Positions 33,204-40,454 of a DNA stretch of 64,000 nucleotides are shown here, in pieces; the first letter of the stretch is position 1; each line of letters opens with the position of its first letter. The stretch lies in the NCBI GenBank assembly GCA_947500585.1, contig CANMSN010000003.1:124001-188000 (forward strand), in the 5' to 3' direction. The DNA is from an uncultured Flavobacteriaceae bacterium. GTDB taxonomy: Bacteria; Bacteroidota; Bacteroidia; Flavobacteriales; Flavobacteriaceae. The notes below the pieces were generated by a model. That model did no database searches, was not told the origin of the DNA, and saw only the letters and a list, made by a program, of their open reading frames with translations. A program made the translations under genes and the position numbers.

Positions 33204-33887
33204 ATGAAAACAATAATTGTAATAGGTGGAAGTAAGGGCATTGGAAAAGCCATAGTAACAAAACTACTCAACCATTCTAAAGTTATAAATATTAGCAGAA
33301 CTACTCCAGAGTATGACCATGCTAATTTAACGCACTTTTCGTGCGACGTTACCAAAGACGAATTACCAGAAATTGATAATGCTGACGGACTCGTTTACTG
33401 TCCTGGGAGTATTAATTTAAAACCAATTTCCAGATTAAGTATAGACGATTTTAAAAACGATTTTGAAATTAATGTACTTGGTGCTGTAAAAGCTATTCAA
33501 AAATATTTACCAATTTTAAAAAATGGTACTCAGCCCGCTATATTACTTTTTAGTACGGTAGCTGCAAAATTAGGCATGCCCTTTCACGCCAGTATTGCCA
33601 CTGCAAAATCTGGTGTAGAAGGTTTAGTAAAATCTTTAGGCGCAGAGTTAGCACCAACCATTCGTGTCAATGCCATTGCACTCACTGTTACAGATACCGA
33701 TTTGGCTTCAAAACTTTTACGTAATGATAAAATGATTGAAAACATTACCGATCGTCATCCACTAAAAAAGTTTTTAAATCCAGAAGAAGTTGCTGATATG
33801 GCAGAATTTTTATTATCTAATAACGCCGCTTCACTTTCAGGTCAAGTATTCGAAATGGATTGTGGCATTGTAAGTTTTAAAATATGA
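33204..33887 (+). CDS. Atypical short-chain dehydrogenase/reductase without catalytic Tyr
   Basis: 227 residues. The classical SDR cofactor motif is present (IIVIGGSKGIGKAIVTKLL), as are an NNAG-like region and the Ser (LLFSTVAA). The usual YxxxK is here IATAK, inside FHASIATAKSGVEGLVKSLG, so the catalytic Tyr is Ile while Lys is kept. Homologues beside photolyase genes share this HASIA-K form. It may bind NAD(P) without standard SDR catalysis or use another residue. The stop overlaps the ATG of the glutathione peroxidase gene. Confidence 0.85.
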   Translation: MKTIIVIGGSKGIGKAIVTKLLNHSKVINISRTTPEYDHANLTHFSCDVTKDELPEIDNADGLVYCPGSINLKPISRLSIDDFKNDFEINVLGAVKAIQKYLPILKNGTQPAILLFSTVAAKLGMPFHASIATAKSGVEGLVKSLGAELAPTIRVNAIALTVTDTDLASKLLRNDKMIENITDRHPLKKFLNPEEVADMAEFLLSNNAASLSGQVFEMDCGIVSFKI

Positions 33888-34420
33888 ATCCCTTAAAGGC
33901 ATTTGCAGCAACCTTATTTACTAAAGATAAACACGTGAAGATGAACGTGAATTCTATTTACGATATAAAAATCAATTCGCTTAGTTCTAAACCTATCAAA
34001 TTATCTGATTTTAAAGGTAAGCATTTACTTTTTGTAAACGTTGCCTCAAAATGTGGTTTTACTCCGCAATACAAAGCGTTACAAGAACTGCATGAAACTT
34101 ATAAAAACAAGCTTCAGGTTATAGGCGTGCCCTGTAATCAGTTTGGAAATCAAGAACCAGGTAAAGCTGAAGAGATCGAATCGTTTTGCGAAATTAATTA
34201 TGGTGTTTCCTTTTTAATCACTGAAAAAATTTATGTAAAAGGCAAAAATCAGCATCCTTTATACACCTGGTTAACCCAAAAAATTAATAACGGAAAGTTA
34301 GACTCCTCAGTCAAATGGAATTTTCAAAAATACTTGGTAGATCCAGAAGGTCACTTAGTAGATTATTACTTTTCAGCCACTAGCCCATTAAGTTCAAAAA
34401 TAACAAAACACTTAAAATAA
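33884..34420 (+). CDS. Glutathione peroxidase family (thiol peroxidase)
   Basis: 178 residues. Catalytic Cys in NVASKCGFTPQYKALQEL, then VIGVPCNQFGNQEPG with the conserved Gln, and WNFQKYLVDPEGHL with the Trp/Asn. It reduces hydroperoxides with thioredoxin-like or glutathione donors, acting against photo-oxidative stress. The first about 20 residues (hydrophobic AFAATLF) could be extra; a start at the second Met (MNVNSIYDI) is also possible. It overlaps the SDR gene by four bases (ATGA). Confidence 0.92.
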   Translation: MNPLKAFAATLFTKDKHVKMNVNSIYDIKINSLSSKPIKLSDFKGKHLLFVNVASKCGFTPQYKALQELHETYKNKLQVIGVPCNQFGNQEPGKAEEIESFCEINYGVSFLITEKIYVKGKNQHPLYTWLTQKINNGKLDSSVKWNFQKYLVDPEGHLVDYYFSATSPLSSKITKHLK

Positions 34421-34424
34421 AGTC

Positions 34425-34595
34425 ATGTTTGGATTATTCAAAAAGAAAACTGAGATAGAAAAACTTCAAGAAAAGTATAGTAAATTAATGGCAGAAAGCC
34501 ATAAGCTATCTACTATAAACCGTTCTGAAAGTGATGCTAAATTTGCTGAAGCCGACGCCATTGCTAAACAAATTGATAATTTAAAAAAAGATTAG
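34425..34595 (+). CDS. Lacal_2735-like small protein
   Basis: 56 residues, MFGLFKKKTEIEKLQEKYSK then LMAESHKLSTINRSESDAKF and AEADAIAKQIDNLKKD, a single helical coiled-coil-like hairpin. It is a typical small flavobacterial protein of the Lacal_2735 type with unknown function. It begins five bases after the peroxidase stop and ends just before the TspO start. Confidence 0.8.
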   Translation: MFGLFKKKTEIEKLQEKYSKLMAESHKLSTINRSESDAKFAEADAIAKQIDNLKKD

Positions 34596-34597
34596 TC

Positions 34598-35059
34598 TTG
34601 AAGCTATCTAAATACATCATCGTATTCCTTGTTATAAACTTTAGTGCTTTAGCTATAGGAAGTTGGTTAATGAATGATGGCCCACAAACGGTTTGGTATC
34701 AAAATCTAAATAAAGCACCTTGGACGCCACCAGGTTGGGTTTTTGGTGTAGCTTGGACAACTATTATGATTTGTTTTTCCATATATATGGCGTATTTATA
34801 CAAGCTTATGCCAAATACAAAACTCATAACTTTATTTACCACACAAATTGTACTCAATGTTATTTGGAATTACATTTTCTTTAATCAGCATTTAATTTTG
34901 CTTGGTTTAATTTGCATCATTTCACTAACCATTGTAATTGCCTTATTTATTTTTAATTATTATAAAGAATTAAAAACGAAAACACTTCTTATCCTTCCCT
35001 ATTTTCTTTGGTTATGTATTGCTACCTCGCTGAATGCTTATATTTTATTTAATAACTAA
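34598..35059 (+). CDS. tspO: TspO/MBR family membrane protein
   Basis: 153 residues, five membrane helices, TTG start. The family motif WYQNLNKAPWTPPGWVFGVA is intact. TspO proteins bind tetrapyrroles and cholesterol-like molecules and in phototrophs respond to light and oxygen stress. In this organism it may handle photosensitising porphyrins (inference from its place between a peroxidase and a photolyase). Confidence 0.92.
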   Translation: MKLSKYIIVFLVINFSALAIGSWLMNDGPQTVWYQNLNKAPWTPPGWVFGVAWTTIMICFSIYMAYLYKLMPNTKLITLFTTQIVLNVIWNYIFFNQHLILLGLICIISLTIVIALFIFNYYKELKTKTLLILPYFLWLCIATSLNAYILFNN

Positions 35060-35071
35060 TATGAATATTTT

Positions 35072-35087
35072 TTCCGCTTTTGCGGAA
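35072..35087. other. Small hairpin before the SRPBCC gene
   Basis: TTCCGC/GCGGAA with a TTTT loop, 15 bases before the ATG. There is no T tract on the plus side, so it is not a normal terminator; it may shape mRNA between tspO and the next gene. Confidence 0.3.
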
Positions 35088-35102
35088 GTAAAAACCTTTT
35101 AA

Positions 35103-35570
35103 ATGAAAATTTACCGTTTACATAAAAAACAGAATTTGCCAATAACATTACAACAAGCTTGGGATTTTCTTTCAGACCCTAAAAACTTAAAAACGATAAC
35201 ACCAGATTATATGGGGTTTCATATACTTTCTGGTGCAGATCGCCCTATGTTTGCGGGTCAAATTATTCAGTATATTGTAACACCAGTTTTGGGTATAAAA
35301 ACTAAATGGGTAACCGAAATAACACACAGTGTAGACAAACATTATTTTGTAGACGAACAGCGTTTTGGCCCTTACGCTTTGTGGCATCATAAACATTTTA
35401 TTAAAGAAATAGATGGTGGTGTAGAAATGGAAGATATTATAGATTATAAAGTGCCTTTCGGAATCCTAGGGCAAATGGTTCACCCTATTTTAGTAAAACC
35501 AAAATTGCAAGAAATATTTAATTACAGAACTGAAAAGCTGGAAGAGCTATTTGGTAAATATTCGAAATAA
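35103..35570 (+). CDS. SRPBCC (START-like) ligand-binding protein
   Basis: 155 residues of the SRPBCC/polyketide-cyclase fold: YRLHKKQNLPITLQQAWDFL near the N-terminus, DYMGFHILSG, TKWVTEITHSVDKHYFVDEQ, YALWHHKHFIKEIDGGVEME and the C-terminal helix (EIFNYRTEKLEELFG). Such proteins bind hydrophobic ligands. It directly precedes the photolyase in its original arrangement and is a known neighbour of photolyase genes. Its ligand is unknown. Confidence 0.85.
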   Translation: MKIYRLHKKQNLPITLQQAWDFLSDPKNLKTITPDYMGFHILSGADRPMFAGQIIQYIVTPVLGIKTKWVTEITHSVDKHYFVDEQRFGPYALWHHKHFIKEIDGGVEMEDIIDYKVPFGILGQMVHPILVKPKLQEIFNYRTEKLEELFGKYSK

Positions 35571-35571
35571 C

Positions 35572-35593
35572 ATGAATCAACCTATAAACATAT
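35572..35593 (+). repeat. Duplicate of the first 22 bases of the downstream photolyase gene
   Basis: This segment encodes MNQPINI and differs from 35870-35891 by one synonymous base (CCT/CCC). It starts one base after the stop of the SRPBCC gene, i.e. in the usual position for the next operon gene. It marks the left side of the inserted repeat block; the reading frame it opens ends after about 55 codons and is not a gene. Confidence 0.75.
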
Positions 35594-35869
35594 GTTTTGT
35601 CATTCAGAACGAAGTGAAGAATCTGCTGATCGTGAATGAGATTCCTCGATTCCTCGGAATGACAACTCAAGATGCTCTTAGGTTCATTACAAATTATGGA
35701 TATTCAAAAATTGAAAACGTAGCTTTAAGTATAAAATGATATCAATTAAGTTTGTCATTACAAAGTTTATGCTGAGCGAAGTCGAAGTAAAGGCAGGAAT
35801 CCATAACATAAAACGAGAAATAAAAACAAATAGATTCCTGCCTTCGCAGGAATGACAATTGATTAGCAA
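35594..35869. repeat. Composite insertion of two TGTCATT...AATGACA repeat units
   Basis: Two hairpin-type repeat units. Unit A spans 35598-35664, bounded by TGTCATTC and GAATGACA, and includes GAACGAAGTGAAGAATC. Unit B spans 35752-35858 and includes GAGCGAAGTCGAAGTAAAGG and the same 25-base arm (35833-35857) that occurs at 27961-27985. The block separates the duplicated photolyase start from the actual gene. No transposase is encoded; it looks like a non-autonomous repeat element. Confidence 0.7.
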
Positions 35870-37177
35870 ATGAATCAACCCATAAACATATTTTGGTTTC
35901 GCCGAGATTTACGATTAGATGATAACGTAGGCTTTTACGAGGCATTAAAAAGTGGTTGCCCCGTTTTGCCTATTTTTATTTTTGATTCTGAAATCCTCGA
36001 AAAACTCCCAAAAAACGATGCTAGAGTAACGTTTATACACCATACGCTGCAAAACATGCGCACTACGGTGCAAAAGGAACAAGATAGTAGTATAGCCATG
36101 TACCACGGAAAACCTATAGACGTTTTTAAACAGTTGGTTAACGATTACACCATCAAATCGGTGTTTACAAATCATGATTACGAACCGTATGCTAAAAAGC
36201 GAGATGATGAAGTAAACCAATTGCTATCGGAAAATAATATTGTATTTAAAACCTTTAAAGATCAAGTTATTTTTGAGAAAGACGAGGTTGTAAAAGCCGA
36301 TGGTAATCCCTACGTGGTTTACACACCTTTTATGAAAACCTGGAAAGAAAAGTTTAAAACGCATGATCTTGAAATTTTCTATACCAGTAGTTATCTCGAT
36401 AATCTTGTAAAACATTCGCGTTTACCAAATTTAAGCTTATCCGATATTGGGTTTACCGAATCTGAACAAAACATTGCAGAGTACACCGTAACGCCCACAC
36501 TGATTCAAGAGTATGAAGCTACCAGAAATTTTCCTGCAAAAGATAACACCTCACGGTTAGGACCGCATTTGCGTTTTGGAACTGTGAGCATCAGAAAAAT
36601 GATAAAAAAAGCAATTGCTGAAAAGAACGAGATTTTTTGGCAAGAACTTATTTGGCGTGAGTTTTTTATGCAAATTCTTTGGCATTTTCCGCATACAGCA
36701 AAAGAATCTTTTAAATCTAAATACGACCGTATAGAATGGCGAAATAATGAAGATGAATTTAAACTATGGTGCGCTGGAAAAACAGGATATCCGTTAGTAG
36801 ACGCCGGTATGCGCCAATTAAACCAAACGGGCTTTATGCACAACCGCGTGCGTATGTTAGTAGGTAGTTTTTTATGCAAACATTTACTTATCGATTGGCG
36901 TTGGGGCGAAGCCTATTTTGCCGAAAAACTGCACGATTACGAAATGGCGAGTAATATTGGTAACTGGCAATGGGTTGCTGGCTCTGGGGTGGATGCAGCA
37001 CCTTATTTTAGAATTTTTAACCCAACTACACAAATAGATAAGTTTGATAAAAACTTAGAATACATAAACAAATGGGTTCCCGATTTTCAAGAACTCACCT
37101 ACCCTGATAAAATGGTAGACCATAAAATGGCACGAGAACGTTGTTTAGAAACGTATAAAGCAGCCTTAAATAATTAG
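35870..37177 (+). CDS. phrB: Class I deoxyribodipyrimidine photolyase
   Basis: 435 residues. The antenna domain has NIFWFRRDLRLDDNVGFYEA; the FAD domain has GPHLRFGTVSIRKM, ELIWREFFMQILWHFPHTAK, GYPLVDAGMRQLNQTGFMHN and the intact active-site stretch MASNIGNWQWVAGSGVDAAP before YFRIFNPTTQ. It repairs cyclobutane pyrimidine dimers with blue light. Its 5' end is copied at 35572-35593, so the SRPBCC gene was probably once directly adjacent. It closes the island and is followed by a terminator. Confidence 0.95.
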   Translation: MNQPINIFWFRRDLRLDDNVGFYEALKSGCPVLPIFIFDSEILEKLPKNDARVTFIHHTLQNMRTTVQKEQDSSIAMYHGKPIDVFKQLVNDYTIKSVFTNHDYEPYAKKRDDEVNQLLSENNIVFKTFKDQVIFEKDEVVKADGNPYVVYTPFMKTWKEKFKTHDLEIFYTSSYLDNLVKHSRLPNLSLSDIGFTESEQNIAEYTVTPTLIQEYEATRNFPAKDNTSRLGPHLRFGTVSIRKMIKKAIAEKNEIFWQELIWREFFMQILWHFPHTAKESFKSKYDRIEWRNNEDEFKLWCAGKTGYPLVDAGMRQLNQTGFMHNRVRMLVGSFLCKHLLIDWRWGEAYFAEKLHDYEMASNIGNWQWVAGSGVDAAPYFRIFNPTTQIDKFDKNLEYINKWVPDFQELTYPDKMVDHKMARERCLETYKAALNN

Positions 37178-37214
37178 TATCTTAGTAATATTTAAATAAA
37201 TTACAGCTTAAACG

Positions 37215-37242
37215 GCTTCAACTTAAACGTTGAAGCTTTTTA
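37215..37242 (+). terminator. Terminator after the photolyase gene
   Basis: Perfect 8-bp stem GCTTCAAC/GTTGAAGC (37215-37222 and 37229-37236), six-base loop TTAAAC, followed by TTTTTATT. Confidence 0.85.
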
Positions 37243-37247
37243 TTAAA

Positions 37248-37267
37248 TATACGTACAAGTACGTATA
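37248..37267. promoter_or_regulatory. 20-bp palindrome upstream of the AIPR gene
   Basis: TATACGTAC and GTACGTATA form a perfect inverted repeat around AA. It is the only such long even palindrome in this stretch, 92 bases before the AIPR start and just after the photolyase terminator. It may be an operator for the defence gene. Confidence 0.45.
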
Positions 37268-37336
37268 GCTTTTCTGGTAAGAAAATTCTAATTTAGCTAT
37301 CTATGTTAAATATTAAAATGGATTCATATCCTAATA

Positions 37337-37346
37337 GTTAGGCACC
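37337..37346 (+). repeat. Left copy of the 10-bp inverted repeat around the AIPR gene
   Basis: GTTAGGCACC, 12 bases before the AIPR start codon. It is the exact reverse complement of the right copy at 39042-39051. GTTAGGC fits the integron core-site pattern GTTRRRY. Confidence 0.6.
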
Positions 37347-37358
37347 ATATAAAACAAA

Positions 37359-39050
37359 ATGGATATAAGACAACAAATAGTAGACGACCAAATTGAAAAA
37401 TTAAATGATAATTTAAGTTTGAATGATGTAAATAAGGCATTTCAAATCTTTAGTCATAGTCTATTTACAGATAATAGCGTTCATTCATATGACACAAATG
37501 ATGATGTGGATGGTGGACAAGACAAACAAATCGACAATATAACAATAGAGCAAAAGGATGGAGAAGGAATAATTTACATTACTCAATCAAAAAATGAAGA
37601 TTCATTTTCTTCTAACTCTTTAATTCAAATAAGAAATGGACTAAATTGGATTTTTAACAAAAAGAGAGCAGATATAGATACTCTTACAAACATGAATTTT
37701 CAAGATAAAATCAAAGAGTGCAAAGACTTGATTGCATTAATTGGACCTTCGAATATTGATGTTAGAATTGCATATATAACAAACGGTTTATCGACAAATA
37801 TTTCCGAAGAATGTCTACAAGAAATTAATTCCATAAATGAACAATTTGATAATGACACATTTTCGCAGTTTTCATTTGAAATGATTGGAGCTATTGAAAT
37901 TGTAGATAGACTTAATGCGCAAGAAAAAAAGAATAAAAAAATTCAGGCTGATATTAAAATTAAATATGACACTAATTCTCCGTCACTAATTAAATATCAC
38001 TCTCACGGATTAAAGGGAATAATTTGTACAACGACAGCTAAAGAAATAGCGAGGATAGTTAACGAAGACAAAAAAGGTTTTGTGTTCGATTTAAATGTTC
38101 GCAAATATCTAGGCAATCTTGGTACCGTAAATAAAGATATAAAAGAAACCTGTGCTGACGAAGACTCAAGCTATTTGTTTTGGTTTTTGAACAACGGTAT
38201 TACAATTGTTTGCGACAAAGTTGACCCAGTTACAGACCCAGACAATCCTCATCTAAAAATTGAAAACTTACAAATCGTAAATGGCTGTCAAACTTCTTCT
38301 TCACTTGCAAAAGCTGAAAAGGAGGGTACACTTCAAGATGACACAACTGTCATTTTAAAAGTATTTGAAACATCAGATTTAGAATTAGTTGATAAAGTCG
38401 TTTTGACAACTAACAACCAAAATAAGATTACTAATAGAAATTTAAGAGCAAATGACAGAATACAAAGAGATTTAGAAAGAGCATTCGCTATCCATTCATA
38501 TTTTTATGAAAGGAAACCTAGACAATTCCAAGATAAGGATTCAACAAAAATAATTCCAAATGAATTAGCTGCAACTGCATATTTGGCAATTGCGCTAAAA
38601 CGTCCATCCGATGCAAGAAGTAGAAAATATAAAATTTGGAATGATTACTATGATAGTATTTTCAAGAGCATTCACGTTGAAACATTTATTGTTAATCATA
38701 TAATTAAGCAAAGGACTTCAAAGTATATAAATAATTCTGAACTAGTAAAAAGTACGGATGAATTAAAAAGATACATTGCTAAAAATGGACAATTTCACAT
38801 TGCAAGAATGACAGGTTTCATATACAGGAAATCAGATAATTGGAGTGATGTTGAAATATTAAAAAATCAACTATCTGAATTGGAGTCAGACCTGAATTTA
38901 TTAAACGAATACATTAAGACTGGATTTAATGCAATTTTAGATGTGTTGAATCAGAATGAAAATCTAAAAATTGATTTGAATAACACATTAAAGTCATCAT
39001 CTTTTGATAACCTTTTGAGTTCTGAATTACATACAAAATACGGTGCCTAA
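37359..39050 (+). CDS. AIPR family protein (abortive infection/phage resistance)
   Basis: 563 residues. An N-terminal nuclease-like segment (VDGGQDKQIDNITIE and IIYITQSKNED, about residues 50-88) has the Asp and Gln-x-Lys spacing of PD-(D/E)xK folds. The AIPR core follows: FDLNVRKYLGNLGTVNKDIK, SSYLFWFLNNGITIVCD, LQIVNGCQTSSSLAKAE, TTNNQNKITNRNLRAND. AIPR proteins act in abortive-infection antiphage defence; the mechanism is poorly known. It stands alone between house-keeping genes, flanked by GTTAGGCACC/GGTGCCTAAC, and its stop codon lies in the right repeat, so it appears to be an acquired single-gene unit. Confidence 0.88.
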   Translation: MDIRQQIVDDQIEKLNDNLSLNDVNKAFQIFSHSLFTDNSVHSYDTNDDVDGGQDKQIDNITIEQKDGEGIIYITQSKNEDSFSSNSLIQIRNGLNWIFNKKRADIDTLTNMNFQDKIKECKDLIALIGPSNIDVRIAYITNGLSTNISEECLQEINSINEQFDNDTFSQFSFEMIGAIEIVDRLNAQEKKNKKIQADIKIKYDTNSPSLIKYHSHGLKGIICTTTAKEIARIVNEDKKGFVFDLNVRKYLGNLGTVNKDIKETCADEDSSYLFWFLNNGITIVCDKVDPVTDPDNPHLKIENLQIVNGCQTSSSLAKAEKEGTLQDDTTVILKVFETSDLELVDKVVLTTNNQNKITNRNLRANDRIQRDLERAFAIHSYFYERKPRQFQDKDSTKIIPNELAATAYLAIALKRPSDARSRKYKIWNDYYDSIFKSIHVETFIVNHIIKQRTSKYINNSELVKSTDELKRYIAKNGQFHIARMTGFIYRKSDNWSDVEILKNQLSELESDLNLLNEYIKTGFNAILDVLNQNENLKIDLNNTLKSSSFDNLLSSELHTKYGA

Positions 39051-39051
39051 C
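39042..39051 (+). repeat. Right copy of the 10-bp inverted repeat, containing the AIPR stop codon
   Basis: GGTGCCTAAC; the gene ends GGT GCC TAA within it. GCCTAAC fits the integron pattern RYYYAAC. In integron cassettes the coding sequence often stops in that core. No matching GTTRRRY partner exists in the 83 bases up to murA. Confidence 0.6.
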
Positions 39052-39134
39052 AATGTGAAAAATAGCACAAAAATTACTTGATTAAAATATCTGTGTGTAT
39101 TTGACAAGTCGCCAAATTACTTCATAAAACCAAA

Positions 39135-40445
39135 TTATTCCACCCGCTCAATCTTAGCACCAATAGCACGTAAACGTTCATCAATGTTTTCGTAACCACG
39201 ATCTATTTGCTCAATATTTTGTATGGTAGATGTGCCTTTTGCAGAAAGTGCTGCAATAAGTAACGACACACCTGCACGAATATCTGGCGAGGTCATCGTG
39301 GTTGCTTTTAATGTCGATTTAAAATCATGACCAATTACGGTAGCTCGGTGTGGGTCGCATAAAATAATTTTTGCGCCCATATCTATCAACTTATCTACAA
39401 AAAATAAACGGCTTTCAAACATTTTTTGGTGTACTAAAACACTGCCTCTAGCTTGAGTGGCTACCACCAGAATAATACTTAATAAATCGGGTGTAAACCC
39501 TGGCCAAGGCGCATCAGAAATGCTTAAAATAGAACCATCAATAAAACTTTGTATTTCGTAACCATTGGTATGCGCTGGTATATGAATATCGTCACCTTGT
39601 TTTTCAACAGTAATCCCTAATTTTCTAAATACATTGGGTATCACGCCTAAATCATCCCAAGATACGTTAGTAATGGTCAGTTCACTTTTAGTCATGGCCG
39701 CAAGCCCGATCCAACTTCCAATTTCAATCATATCTGGAAGCATGGTGTGGTCTGTGCCGTCTAAACTGTCAACCCCATCTATAACTAACATATTAGAACC
39801 TACGCCGCTAATTTTGGCGCCCATTCTATTTAGCATTTTACAAAGTTGCTGCAAATAAGGTTCGCAAGCCGCATTATAAATGGTGGTTTGTCCTTTTGCT
39901 AAAACAGCAGCCATTACAATATTTGCAGTTCCTGTAACCGACGCTTCTTCAAGAAGCATGTATGTTCCTGTTAAATATTCGGCTTCAACACCGTAAAACT
40001 GGTCTTCTTTACTGTATCTAAACTTTGCACCTAGTTTTATTAAACCTTCAAAGTGGGTATCTAAACGACGACGTCCAATTTTATCGCCTCCTGGTTTTGG
40101 TATATAGCCTTTACCAAAACGGGCTAATAAAGGACCAACAATCATAATAGACCCTCGTAAACCTCGTCCGTCTACTTTAAATTCATCCGATTCTAAATAC
40201 TTTAAATTTAAATCGTCTGCCTGAAATGTATAGCTGCTTCGAGACAGTTTTTCAACCTTTACCCCTAATTTTTGTAATAACTTGATAAGCTTATTTACAT
40301 CAACAATATCTGGAATATTATTAATGGTAATCAGCTCTGGAGTAAGCAAAACTGCACATAAAATTTGTAAAGCTTCGTTTTTTGCACCTTGTGGTTGGAT
40401 ACTTCCTTTTAGTTGGTGACCACCTTCAATTTTAAATGTTCCCAT
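39135..40445 (-). CDS. murA: UDP-N-acetylglucosamine 1-carboxyvinyltransferase, Cys-to-Asp variant
   Basis: 436 residues, first committed enzyme of peptidoglycan synthesis (transfers enolpyruvate from phosphoenolpyruvate). Motifs: LKGSIQPQGAKNEALQIL with the conserved Lys/Asn, GRGLRGSIMIVGPLLARFG, and ARGSVLVHQKMFESRLFFVD. The active-site loop reads PGGDKIGRRRLDTH where most bacteria have PGGC: the Cys that fosfomycin alkylates is Asp, as in mycobacterial and chlamydial enzymes. DUF4290 lies upstream at a nine-base gap, forming an operon. Confidence 0.95.
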   Translation of the reverse strand: MGTFKIEGGHQLKGSIQPQGAKNEALQILCAVLLTPELITINNIPDIVDVNKLIKLLQKLGVKVEKLSRSSYTFQADDLNLKYLESDEFKVDGRGLRGSIMIVGPLLARFGKGYIPKPGGDKIGRRRLDTHFEGLIKLGAKFRYSKEDQFYGVEAEYLTGTYMLLEEASVTGTANIVMAAVLAKGQTTIYNAACEPYLQQLCKMLNRMGAKISGVGSNMLVIDGVDSLDGTDHTMLPDMIEIGSWIGLAAMTKSELTITNVSWDDLGVIPNVFRKLGITVEKQGDDIHIPAHTNGYEIQSFIDGSILSISDAPWPGFTPDLLSIILVVATQARGSVLVHQKMFESRLFFVDKLIDMGAKIILCDPHRATVIGHDFKSTLKATTMTSPDIRAGVSLLIAALSAKGTSTIQNIEQIDRGYENIDERLRAIGAKIERVE

Positions 40446-40454
40446 GCACTTAGT

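Noticed and set aside
35551-35739. A 62-residue ORF starting at or near 35551/35572 as a gene
   Set aside because: Its first codons are the duplicated photolyase start and the rest translates repeat DNA.
37337-39134. Complete integron cassette with attC
   Set aside because: Only one core-like word is found on each side; the 83 bases between the AIPR stop and murA contain no GTTRRRY partner, and no integrase is in the window. Only the inverted repeat is reported.
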